Origin: Chloroflexota bacterium
Lineage (GTDB): Bacteria; Chloroflexota; Ktedonobacteria; Ktedonobacterales; Ktedonobacteraceae
Length of the DNA: 16,737 nt
Direction: 5' to 3'
NCBI GenBank assembly: GCA_902810755.1
Contig: CADDYT010000141.1
Coordinates: 1-16,737 of the forward strand
The position numbers were made by a program, and so were the translations under genes. The stretch's first letter is position 1. Each line of letters opens with the position of its first letter. Below are positions 7,985 to 15,074 of this stretch, one piece after another. Below the pieces are notes generated by a model, which had not been told where the DNA came from, did not search any database, and was given only the letters and a program-made list of their open reading frames with translations.

Positions 7985-8617
7985 ATGATGACCAATGAAG
8001 ATACCATGCGCTGGTTAGGGCGCGTAGCGGAAGTGCTGCACGAGAATCGTGACTATTTGACGCAGCTCGATTCGGCAATTGGCGACGCCGATCACGGCAT
8101 CAACATGGATCGCGGCTTTAGTTCTGTACGTGACAAATTTCCTGCGATGGCGGCAACGGATATCGCGGCGCAGATGCGCACCGTCGGCTCGACGCTTGTC
8201 TCGACGGTTGGCGGCGCCAGCGGCCCGCTCTACGGTACCGCCTTCCTGCGCGCCGGCGGCGCGGCGGCAAACAAGGCAGAGCTTGAGCCTGCCGATGTCG
8301 TCGCCATGCTCGAAGCCTTTCTGGGCGGCATTGTGGCACGCGGCAAGGCGCAGCCGGGCGAAAAGACAATGGTCGACGCGCTCACTCCCGCCCTTGCCGC
8401 CGCGAAGCAGGCCCTGGCCGAGAACGCGAGCCTCGCCGAGATCACGGCCCGCGCGGCAGCCGCCGCCGAGGAGGGGGTGAAGGCCACTATTCCCATGCTT
8501 GCCACAAAAGGCCGCGCCAGTTACCTGGGCGAGCGCAGCATTGGTCATCAAGACCCCGGCGCTACCTCCAGCTGGCTCATGCTGCGTAGCCTGGCCGAAG
8601 TGTGCGCGAAAATGTAA
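7985..8617 (+). CDS. dhaL: PEP-dependent dihydroxyacetone kinase, nucleotide-binding subunit DhaL
   Basis: DhaL holds a tightly bound ADP/ATP as a cofactor. DhaM re-phosphorylates it, and it passes the phosphate to dihydroxyacetone on DhaK. The 210-residue helical protein has the magnesium/nucleotide aspartate cluster LDSAIGDADHG (D29, D34, D36), the glycine-rich GGASGPLYGTAF segment (77-87), and the late motifs GRASYLGERSIGHQDPGATS. A start at 7985 gives MMTN; the second ATG three bases later is equally possible. Upstream GAGGGG lies somewhat far away. The 74-base gap after dhaK carries the perfect inverted repeat at 7920-7955, and the 155-base gap before dhaM holds a complex of GGTACC repeats. 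Confidence 0.95.
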   Translation: MMTNEDTMRWLGRVAEVLHENRDYLTQLDSAIGDADHGINMDRGFSSVRDKFPAMAATDIAAQMRTVGSTLVSTVGGASGPLYGTAFLRAGGAAANKAELEPADVVAMLEAFLGGIVARGKAQPGEKTMVDALTPALAAAKQALAENASLAEITARAAAAAEEGVKATIPMLATKGRASYLGERSIGHQDPGATSSWLMLRSLAEVCAKM

Positions 8618-8633
8618 TATTACCCTGTCTCAT

Positions 8634-8720
8634 GGTACCCGCCAGGGGTACCCCTACTCTACGCGAGCCGCGCGGCCAGGCCGCCGTATATAGTAGGGGT
8701 ACCTCTTGCAGGTACCCTGG
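8634..8720 (+). repeat. Nested inverted repeats with four GGTACC palindromes, between dhaL and dhaM
   Basis: GGTACC occurs at 8634, 8647, 8698 and 8711. The inner pair extends to a perfect 12-bp inverted repeat, GGTACCCCTACT (8647-8658) with AGTAGGGGTACC (8692-8703), around a very GC-rich 33-base centre. The outer copies allow other pairings: 8634-8640 with 8646-8652, and 8642-8652 with 8711-8720. The alternatives exclude one another. No T tract follows. An RNA switch, a mobile palindromic unit or a protein-binding site are all possible. Confidence 0.7.
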
Positions 8721-8772
8721 GATGCAGGCGTGGCCCCTGTTATTGACCGCATTTTTCAAGGAGTCCCTATCT

Positions 8773-11388
8773 ATGCCAGTAGGACTGGTAATTGTCTCTC
8801 ACAGCGCACAACTTGCGGCTGGCGTGGCCGAACTGGTCGGCCAGATGGTGCAGGGAAAGGTGCCGATTGCTCCTGCCGGTGGCGCCGGTGAAGCTGGCGA
8901 GCATGTCATCGGCACTTCCGCCGATACTATTCTCGCCGCCATCCAGTCGGTCGATAATCCTATGGGTGTGCTGGTGTTGCTTGATCTGGGCAGCGCCATT
9001 CTCTCTACCGAGACGGCGCTGGAATTTCTCGGCGAGGAGCCGGGCGGACATGTGCAGCTTACCGCCGCCCCACTGGTGGAAGGAGCAGTGGCGGCAGCCT
9101 TAGAAGCCTCGCTTGGCCGCTCGCTGGCGGAGGTGCGGCAGGCGGCGGAACGTATGGCGACGAAAGAGCAACTCCAGATGCTGAAGCCGATCAACCAGCC
9201 CGAAACCTCCTCTGAGACCCCCCCACCTGCACCCGCGCCATCCCCCGAAACGACCGAATCTGCACTTGAGATCACGTTGCCCATTACCAATCCGACGGGC
9301 CTGCATGCGCGCCCTGCAGCCCTTTTTGTGCAGACGGCAGGGCAGTACGATGCACAGATCGAGGTCTTTGCTCATGGTAAACAGGCATCGGCCACCAGCA
9401 TCAACGGCGTTCTCTCGCTCGGTGTGCGCCAGGGAGATACCATTACCCTGCGGGCGCGCGGCCCGCAGGCCGAAGCTGCCCTGACTGCTATGAGCAACCT
9501 GGTGCGCGCCAGCTTCCATGAAGCGGAACCGCCGGTTGTCTCCGCCCCGGCAGCGGCGCCAGCTCCACCTGCTCAAACGCAGGGACAGCCATCGATCGGT
9601 TTGCCTGAAGAGGCCTGGCGCGGTGTACCTACCTCGCCCGGCGTCGCGCTTGGCCCCGCGCTGGTGGTGAATGAGCATCGCCTTGCGCTGAAAGATATCG
9701 AGCAGCAACGCATCGCGCCAGGGCAGGTGGCGGCGGAGCAGCAGCGTTTGCGTGATGCCCTCTCTGCCGCCAAACAGGAACTGCAGGCGCTGGCTCGCAA
9801 CCTGCAAAGCAGCATTGGAGCGGAGCAAGCGGCGATCTTTGAAGCCCAGGCTCTTATGCTCAGCGATGAGACCCTGCTGGATGAGGCGCTGGAGACGATT
9901 GCTGCACGGCAGATCGATGCCGCCGGCGCCCTTGCCCTTGCCGGTGAGCAACAGGCGCTGCTGCTGGAAGGGCTGGATAATGCATTGCTGGCCGCTCGCG
10001 CCGTCGATGTGCGCGATGCCGTGAGCCGGGCGCTGCGCCACTTACGCGGCCAGGCGGGTCGTCCAGCTCCCACGTTTGACCTCGGCTCGCTGGCTGCCCC
10101 CGTCATCCTGCTGGCCCACGATCTCACCCCTTCGGACACGGCACAGCTGCGCCCCGATATGGTGCTGGGCATCTGCACGGTTTCCGGCGGCCCCACTGCC
10201 CATGCCGCCATTCTGGCGCGCGCCCTCGGTATCCCCTCAATGGCCGGTCTCAACGAAGCGGCATTCCAGACGATCCGCACGGGCGATGAACTGGGGTTGG
10301 ACGCGGACGCAGGCCTGCTCTATGTCCAGCCGCCAGAGGAGATACGTGCGCAACTCGCGGCCCGCGTGGGCGAGCAACAGGCGCAGCGAGCGGCCCGGCA
10401 GGCAGAGGCGCGGCAGGCGCAGGCCCCCTTACTCATCGACGGGCGGCGTATCGCCTTGCTGGCAAACGTGGGGAGCGAGGCGGAGGCGGAGGCGGCCCGC
10501 CAGTGGGGAGCCGAGGGCATTGGCCTGCTGCGCTCGGAATTTCTCTTTGCCGCCGCTGCTACCCTGCCGGACGAAGAGCAGCAGTTTCGGAGCTTTGCGC
10601 GCGTCTTTCGCGCCTTTGTCGGTGATAGAGCGTCAGCCAGCGTCGGGCCAATCGTCGTGCGTACCCTCGATGCTGGCGCGGATAAGCCCATGCCCGCGCT
10701 GGAAGCGGTGATTGGCCCGCTCGCTGAAGCCAATCCCGCGCTGGGCCTGCGCGGCGTGCGCATCCACCTCGCCTATCCGCAACTGCTGGAACAGCAATTA
10801 AGCGCGCTGCTGCGGGCAGCCGCCGCTACAGGCATCGAGCTACACATCATGTTTCCCATGATTGGCACCGTTGAAGAGGTACGCAGCGTGCGCGCCATTT
10901 TTGAGCGTGTCTATGAGCGGCTGCGCGCGCAGGCTGTGCCGCTGCCATTGCATGTGCCGCTGGGCATCATGATTGAGGTGCCGTCCGCTGCGCTGCTGGC
11001 CCCTGAACTGGCCGCGCTGGTCGACTTCTTTAGCATCGGCGCCAATGACCTGCTGCAATATACGCTGGCAAGCGACCGCATCAACCCTGCCGTCTCCCAT
11101 CTCTACCAGCCCACGCAGCCCGCGCTCCTGCGGCTCATCAGCCAGGTCGCGCAGGCGGGGCGCGCAGCAGGGAAACCGGTGGCCGTCTGCGGCGAAATTG
11201 CCAGCGACCCGCGCCTGGCCCCGCTCCTCGTCGGCTTCGGCGTGGACGAACTCAGCATGACGCCCACTGCGCTCCCGGCTGTACGCTCTGCTCTTACCGG
11301 ACGCCCTGGCGCGGAATTGACCGCCCTCGCCGAGCATGTCAGCCGCCTGAAAACCGTTGCCGAAGTCGAGCAGGCGCTGAACTCCTGA
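8773..11388 (+). CDS. dhaM: DhaM-HPr-Enzyme I fusion: complete PEP phosphotransfer chain for dihydroxyacetone kinase
   Basis: One 871-residue cytoplasmic protein carries the whole relay from PEP to DhaL. Residues 1-130 are the mannose-type EIIA domain of DhaM, with phosphorylatable H10 in VIVSHSAQL. A Pro/Ser/Thr linker (141-163) leads to HPr (165-250), with H178 in NPTGLHARPA and a Ser (S209) where HPr kinase acts in Firmicutes. A Pro/Ala linker (253-275) leads to Enzyme I, with H477 in GGPTAHAAILAR. The C-terminal PEP-binding barrel holds GLLRSEF (584-590), EVPSAALL, FFSIGANDLLQY (752-763) and C806 in VAVCGEIASD. E. coli DhaM stops within the N-terminal half of Enzyme I; here it is full length, so no separate PtsI or PtsH is needed. 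The ATG at 8773 has AAGGAG nine bases before it. The open frame extends further left, without family resemblance. It ends three bases from the convergent peptidase gene. Confidence 0.95.
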   Translation: MPVGLVIVSHSAQLAAGVAELVGQMVQGKVPIAPAGGAGEAGEHVIGTSADTILAAIQSVDNPMGVLVLLDLGSAILSTETALEFLGEEPGGHVQLTAAPLVEGAVAAALEASLGRSLAEVRQAAERMATKEQLQMLKPINQPETSSETPPPAPAPSPETTESALEITLPITNPTGLHARPAALFVQTAGQYDAQIEVFAHGKQASATSINGVLSLGVRQGDTITLRARGPQAEAALTAMSNLVRASFHEAEPPVVSAPAAAPAPPAQTQGQPSIGLPEEAWRGVPTSPGVALGPALVVNEHRLALKDIEQQRIAPGQVAAEQQRLRDALSAAKQELQALARNLQSSIGAEQAAIFEAQALMLSDETLLDEALETIAARQIDAAGALALAGEQQALLLEGLDNALLAARAVDVRDAVSRALRHLRGQAGRPAPTFDLGSLAAPVILLAHDLTPSDTAQLRPDMVLGICTVSGGPTAHAAILARALGIPSMAGLNEAAFQTIRTGDELGLDADAGLLYVQPPEEIRAQLAARVGEQQAQRAARQAEARQAQAPLLIDGRRIALLANVGSEAEAEAARQWGAEGIGLLRSEFLFAAAATLPDEEQQFRSFARVFRAFVGDRASASVGPIVVRTLDAGADKPMPALEAVIGPLAEANPALGLRGVRIHLAYPQLLEQQLSALLRAAAATGIELHIMFPMIGTVEEVRSVRAIFERVYERLRAQAVPLPLHVPLGIMIEVPSAALLAPELAALVDFFSIGANDLLQYTLASDRINPAVSHLYQPTQPALLRLISQVAQAGRAAGKPVAVCGEIASDPRLAPLLVGFGVDELSMTPTALPAVRSALTGRPGAELTALAEHVSRLKTVAEVEQALNS

Positions 11389-11391
11389 TAC

Positions 11392-12456
11392 CTATGGGAT
11401 GACGTTGGTGTTCTCGTTGATGGCGAGAATGAAACGGGCAATGACCTCTGCCACCTGGTCGATGTCTTTGAGCGAAGCCATTTCGGACCCGGTGTGCAGA
11501 TAGCGACAGGGGATACTGACCAGCCCGGTGGCGACGCCGCCGCGCACAACCTGAATCACATCAGTATCAGTGCCTGTGCCGCTCGGCTCCGGGCTGATCT
11601 GGCAGGGGATGTTGGCTTCGTCGGCGGCTTTGCGCAGCAACTGGTAGACGCGCGGGTTGATATTGCCGCCAAGCGAGAGAACCGGTCCGCTATTCAGCTT
11701 CACTTCGCCGATCTCCCTGGCTGAAACGCCGGGGTGGTCGGAGGTAAAAGTGACATCGACGGCAATGGCGATGTGCGGGTTGACCTCGTAGGCTGCTGTG
11801 CGGGCGCCGCGCAAACCAACCTCTTCCTGCACGGCAGACACGAAGTAGACGGCGGCCTTGAGTTTGTCGCGCTGCTCGTGAATGCGGCGCATCGCCTCGG
11901 TAATGGCGAAGACGCCCGACTTGTCATCCAGCGCGCGAGAAACGACGAGGTCGTCGTGCATTGGCTCCAACTGTGCCGCGCGCGTAGCCACATCGCCGAG
12001 GGCAACCAGTTTTTGCGCCTCTTCCTTATCGGGGACGCCAATGTCAATCCACAGCTCGGAGAGTTTCGGCATCTTTTCGCGCTCCTCCCCGCGCAGCAGG
12101 TGAGCCGGTTTGCGGCCAATCACGCCGAGAACCGGCCCGTTCGCTGTGTGAATCTGCACGCGCTCGCCCGGCAGCGTCGAGGGGTCGAAGCCGCCAATGG
12201 GCGCGAAGTAGATAAACCCCTGTTCATCGATATAGCGCACCAGAAACCCCAGCTCATCACAGTGGGCCTCGAGCATCACACGCGGGCCGCCTTTCGCATT
12301 GAGGGCCGCGATCACGTTGCCATGTACATCTGTACGCACTTCATCCGTATAGTGCCGTATCTCCTCGCGGATCACCTGTTGCACCGGTTGCTCAAAGCCG
12401 GATGGGCTGGGAGCCGCGATCATGCGGCGGAAAAATGCTATGCGAGATTCATCCAT
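11392..12456 (-). CDS. M42 family metallopeptidase (glutamyl aminopeptidase / deblocking aminopeptidase type)
   Basis: A cytoplasmic two-metal aminopeptidase that trims peptides; some relatives were once annotated as endoglucanases. The 354-residue protein has the ordered M42 ligands: H65 in LEAHCDELGF, bridging D177 in SRALDDKSG, the catalytic/metal pair E211-E212 in VQEEVGLRGA, D234 in AVDVTF, and H321 in RYLHTGSEMAS. The usual AHMDE reads AHCDE. The inserted dimerisation domain lies at about 75-160. The ATG at 12456 is chosen because AAGGAG lies seven bases upstream and the longer open frame adds 18 unrelated residues. The gene is downstream of the NYN gene in the same direction, separated by a very long hairpin that ends next to this ribosome site. 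Its 3' end faces dhaM with three bases between the stops. Exact substrate is not predictable. Confidence 0.92.
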   Translation of the reverse strand: MDESRIAFFRRMIAAPSPSGFEQPVQQVIREEIRHYTDEVRTDVHGNVIAALNAKGGPRVMLEAHCDELGFLVRYIDEQGFIYFAPIGGFDPSTLPGERVQIHTANGPVLGVIGRKPAHLLRGEEREKMPKLSELWIDIGVPDKEEAQKLVALGDVATRAAQLEPMHDDLVVSRALDDKSGVFAITEAMRRIHEQRDKLKAAVYFVSAVQEEVGLRGARTAAYEVNPHIAIAVDVTFTSDHPGVSAREIGEVKLNSGPVLSLGGNINPRVYQLLRKAADEANIPCQISPEPSGTGTDTDVIQVVRGGVATGLVSIPCRYLHTGSEMASLKDIDQVAEVIARFILAINENTNVIP

Positions 12457-12472
12457 CGAAGACTCCTTCAAG

Positions 12473-12543
12473 AAACTGCAAGCGCCGGTTGAGCGCGCAC
12501 GCCACTTCAATGGCTGTGTGCGCTCAACCGGCGCCCGCAGTTT
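12473..12543 (-). repeat. Very long near-perfect hairpin between the NYN and M42 genes
   Basis: Arms of 19 bases (12482-12500 and 12516-12534) are complementary except for one wobble-type difference. Inside, GCCA (12501-12504) pairs with TGGC (12511-12514), with T12515 bulged and a six-base loop. Outside, AAACTGC (12473-12479) pairs with GCAGTTT (12537-12543). The two intervening bases (12480-12481 with 12535-12536) are G-U wobbles only in leftward RNA; in rightward RNA they are A-C mismatches. The whole gives about 32 base pairs in the transcript of the NYN and peptidase genes. Its 3' foot is a few bases from the peptidase AAGGAG. It has no clear T tract and could set processing or translation between the two genes. 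Confidence 0.75.
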
Positions 12544-12561
12544 GTAATATCGTAATATTTT

Positions 12562-13932
12562 TTAGCGCACGAACTGTTTCAGCACCTCATCGACGCCGGG
12601 ATGAGCGCGATTGAGCCTCAAGTCTTCTGAGCCGCTTGCATCGGTTTGCACGAGCAAAATATTTTGCTGGATACAAGCATTTAACAGTTCGCGGGCCGAT
12701 TCGCGCGTGAGCCGACCGCGAAATCGATTTTTGGGGTTCACCGGGTCTCCAATGAAATTGGAGACGCCAATAATGGTGCGCCACGACCAGTTGCGATCAA
12801 TGTAATCGAGGAATTGCAAGAACTGCGGATCAAGCACATCCATCGGCGGCGTGCCATAGTTTTGATACTGCTGGCCGGGCGTGCCGTAGGAGATGGCGGG
12901 CATAGGCCCGGTATTACCGCTGGAAGCCTGGCTATAGCCGCCATTGATCGCTGGCAGCGCGCCGGTGTTGCCCGTACTGATACCCGCGCCTCCGCTGACG
13001 AGAGGCACAAACTGGCTGGCGCTGCTAATTAAATCTCGGCTGACGGTTCCTGGTATACCAACAACAATAACGGTTTTGTTCAAACGTAGCTTCAGACGGG
13101 CGCTGATGCGCGTGAAATCCTTATCACCCGTCATTAAGACGAAGGTAGAAATGGTGGGGCGGTCAAAGACGGTTTCAATGATATCCATAAGCATATTCAA
13201 ATCCACCGTGCTTTGCACCACCGTACTCTGCACAATGGTACTGGTTCCGCTCGCATTCACCGCCGGGAGATGTCCGGTGTTCCCAGTATGTTGGCCGGAT
13301 GGCGCCCCCGGATAGCCCAGAGGGCCGGTGTTGCTCTGACCAAGGGGGCCGCTAGGGGGCTGGCCATAAGACCCCTGGTAGTGCATGCTTTGCCGGGGAG
13401 CCTCGCGCTGTTGATAATCGACACCGTACTGCTCCTGGCCGCTCTCTGCCGTTCCCCTTCCTTCGTCGGAAGGAAGGAGACTTTCATCAAGTTCGCCCTG
13501 CGCATCTTGATATCCCCAGTCCTGGTTCGCTTGCTGCTGCGGGGAAATCGCCGGGAGCGGACCCGAATGCCCCGTGATGCCATTGGCCCAGGGCCGCTGG
13601 TAGGAGCCGGACGGGTAGCCTTGTTCGGTTACGTATCCTGTGGCACCCAGTCCTCCTGTGGCAGGATTCCCGGTGTAGTGGATTGTTCCCGTGCGCACCC
13701 GGTCTCGCTGTTTGGCGGGGCAATCGACGCGGTCGATCATCGCTGCTGTCAGGCTGCCTTTGAATGGTTCCGGCTGGCGCGACCAGTCGGCGTAGGCGCG
13801 GGCAACCATGACTGTTCCATAGCGACGAGCAACCGCAATCAACTCCTGGGGATCAGGTTCCCGGCGTTGGATATTCAACATACTGTAACGGATGTTCTCA
13901 AAGTCGATGAATAAAGCTATATCTTCGGGCAC
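12562..13932 (-). CDS. NYN domain putative ribonuclease, split by a low-complexity insertion
   Basis: A 456-residue protein whose PIN-like NYN fold is cut in two. The first half (1-75) opens with ALFIDFENI (D10, N13). The second half (about 236-312) has STVDLNMLMDIIE (D244, D250), FVLMTGDKDF (D270, D272) and TVIVVGIPG. Together these supply the acidic cluster used for metal-dependent RNA cleavage. Between them about 160 residues rich in G, Q, S, P and Y form a disordered insertion. HTGNTGHLPAV, STGNTGALPAI and SSGNTGPMPAI repeat in it and in the linker after the NYN core (313-365). The C-terminal 90 residues, with ITG-free helical text such as LTRESARELLNACIQQNIL, look like a winged-helix or OST-HTH-like RNA-binding module. 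The start is GTG, with GAGGAG seven bases upstream. Catalysis is inferred from the motifs; the biological target is unknown. Confidence 0.85.
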   Translation of the reverse strand: MPEDIALFIDFENIRYSMLNIQRREPDPQELIAVARRYGTVMVARAYADWSRQPEPFKGSLTAAMIDRVDCPAKQRDRVRTGTIHYTGNPATGGLGATGYVTEQGYPSGSYQRPWANGITGHSGPLPAISPQQQANQDWGYQDAQGELDESLLPSDEGRGTAESGQEQYGVDYQQREAPRQSMHYQGSYGQPPSGPLGQSNTGPLGYPGAPSGQHTGNTGHLPAVNASGTSTIVQSTVVQSTVDLNMLMDIIETVFDRPTISTFVLMTGDKDFTRISARLKLRLNKTVIVVGIPGTVSRDLISSASQFVPLVSGGAGISTGNTGALPAINGGYSQASSGNTGPMPAISYGTPGQQYQNYGTPPMDVLDPQFLQFLDYIDRNWSWRTIIGVSNFIGDPVNPKNRFRGRLTRESARELLNACIQQNILLVQTDASGSEDLRLNRAHPGVDEVLKQFVR

Positions 13933-14004
13933 TTTCTTCTCCTCTCAATATTCATAGGAGAAACCGCGCAGTCCAAGATTTATGATATGATTGTTCAGGT
14001 ACCG

Positions 14005-14029
14005 GGATGGACTACCAGATAGTTCATCC
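14005..14029. promoter_or_regulatory. Imperfect palindrome, possible operator between the NYN and hxlR genes
   Basis: GGATGGACT (14005-14013) and AGTTCATCC (14021-14029) are inverted repeats matching at eight of nine positions around a seven-base centre. The site lies in the 214-base divergent gap, 73 bases upstream of the NYN GTG and well upstream of the hxlR promoter. Its symmetry suits a dimeric winged-helix repressor such as the neighbouring HxlR protein. That binding is an inference. Confidence 0.45.
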
Positions 14030-14079
14030 GCTTGCTATGAGCATACCATAATTCACGGGTAAAGTCGAGTGGTCTGCGC

Positions 14080-14122
14080 TTTACTTTACGAAGCTACTAT
14101 GATATATTCTCTAGTTAAGAGA
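14080..14122 (+). promoter_or_regulatory. Putative hxlR-family gene promoter with a start-site palindrome
   Basis: TTTACT (14080-14085, four of six) and TATATT (14103-14108, five of six) are separated by 17 bases. TCTCT (14108-14112) and AGAGA (14118-14122) form an inverted repeat over the expected start site, where a bound repressor would block transcription. Autoregulation by the HxlR protein is plausible but not shown. Confidence 0.5.
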
Positions 14123-14146
14123 GGTCTTGCAAAAGAGTAACTACCT

Positions 14147-14482
14147 ATGGAACTGACAAAGACAAATCACCTCGCTGAAACGGTTTGCCCGGTCGCTCGT
14201 ACTGCTGAGATCATCAGTGGCAAGTGGACATTGCTTATTATCCGCGATCTAGCCACCGGGGTCAAACGTTTTAATCAGCTTGAGCGTTCGCTGCACGGCA
14301 TCAGCCCGAAAACGCTGTCGGAGCGCCTGCGTTCGCTGGAAGAGGAGGGGATCATCACCCGGCAAACTTTCGCCGAGGTGCCTCCCCGCGTTGAATACTC
14401 TCTGACCCCGAAGGGCCGCGACCTGGTTGAGGTCGTTGAGAGTATGCGCAGCTATGGCAAACGCTGGCTCTGTAACTCATAA
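14147..14482 (+). CDS. HxlR family winged-helix transcriptional regulator
   Basis: A small DNA-binding regulator of 111 residues, the usual size for this family, acting as a dimer. The diagnostic order is present: C14 in ETVCPVARTAEIISGKWT, LLIIRDLATGVKRFNQLERSL, the recognition-helix segment GISPKTLSERLRSLEEEGII (about 51-70), the wing with VPPRVEYSLTPKGRDL, and a C-terminal dimerisation helix. Several HxlR proteins sense reactive electrophiles or aldehydes through a cysteine at this N-terminal place, so C14 is a candidate sensor. The ribosome site is weak (AAGAG about ten bases before ATG). No target gene lies in the same direction; the divergent NYN-peptidase pair or the gene itself are the nearest candidates. 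Confidence 0.93.
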   Translation: MELTKTNHLAETVCPVARTAEIISGKWTLLIIRDLATGVKRFNQLERSLHGISPKTLSERLRSLEEEGIITRQTFAEVPPRVEYSLTPKGRDLVEVVESMRSYGKRWLCNS

Positions 14483-14617
14483 ACGGTCTGTCACATGCAT
14501 TGCACCCTCGCCATTCAGGGACCTGCTTTGTGCATTGCAGTTGACTCCCTGCCCTTTCTTCTGGTGCAGTGTTGTCGCGCGCCTTGTTGCTCTGCTCTGC
14601 TCTGCGAGATACGGATG

Positions 14618-14643
14618 AGAAAAACCGGGGTATCCCCCCGGTT
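14618..14643 (-). terminator. Intrinsic terminator of the small leftward gene
   Basis: In leftward RNA, AACCGGGG (14643-14636) pairs with CCCCGGTT (14630-14623) around a five-base loop, and the stem runs into TTTTT broken by C (14624-14618). It lies 32 bases beyond the stop of the 14676-14966 gene. In the rightward direction no T tract follows, so the convergent hxlR gene is not clearly served. Confidence 0.8.
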
Positions 14644-14675
14644 CCGCGTGCTGCTACCGAACACGGCGCTGTCAA

Positions 14676-14966
14676 CTAGCGAGACAGACCGACGAGTTCG
14701 AGACGATGGTCTGCCAGGAAACGGCGCAGAGTTCCCTCATCTTCTACCTCCGGGAGTTCTTGCGCCTGATTCTCCACGCGACTTACCAGGTCGTAGAGAC
14801 TGGCAATATCGTAGCGTACTTGAACCTGCAGCTGACCCTCGCTATTGAACCCTTCGACAAAGAGACCATCCTCTTCCTCGTGAAGGGCAATGCTCTTCAC
14901 ACCGATCTGATCTAACACCTGACCTACTGCATGTAAGATCGTCGCGTAACTGAATCTGGCCGACAT
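14676..14966 (-). CDS. Small acidic protein of unknown function
   Basis: I do not recognise this 96-residue protein. It has no signal peptide, membrane segment or known motif. It reads as a compact alpha/beta fold: a helix (FSYATILHAVGQVLDQIG), strands (SIALHEEEDGLFVEGF and QLQVQVRYDI), then two helices, the last being TLRRFLADHRLELVGL. It is rich in Glu and Asp. Coding is well supported by AGGAGG five bases before the ATG, the normal base composition of the frame and a clear intrinsic terminator downstream. A TTGACA on the minus strand (15031-15026) may belong to its promoter, but no convincing -10 was found at standard spacing. It appears to be transcribed alone, between the convergent hxlR gene and the membrane protein gene. 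Confidence 0.8.
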   Translation of the reverse strand: MSARFSYATILHAVGQVLDQIGVKSIALHEEEDGLFVEGFNSEGQLQVQVRYDIASLYDLVSRVENQAQELPEVEDEGTLRRFLADHRLELVGLSR

Positions 14967-15074
14967 TGATTCCTCCTGTAAATACCTGGAGATGGGCTGA
15001 CTTAGCCCTTACTGTTAGACTACGTTGTCAAACTGAACACGAACAAACATTTTCATTCATCAGAAATTCTGGCA

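Noticed and set aside
8602..8772. N-terminal extension of the DhaM fusion
   Set aside because: The open frame continues to the left, but the extra residues cross the GGTACC repeats and lack family similarity. The ATG at 8773 has an AAGGAG site and begins like known DhaM.
9100..10041. A 313-codon open frame antisense to dhaM
   Set aside because: Low-complexity Arg/Gly-rich text typical of shadow frames. The sense strand encodes HPr and Enzyme I.
13213..13914. A 233-codon rightward open frame inside the NYN gene
   Set aside because: It mirrors the insertion of the NYN protein. The NYN frame has the ribosome site and catalytic motifs.
14496..14539. Direct repeat TGCATTGCA (14496-14504 and 14531-14539) as an attachment site
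   Set aside because: It is only nine bases, with no integrase or tRNA nearby; it may be chance.
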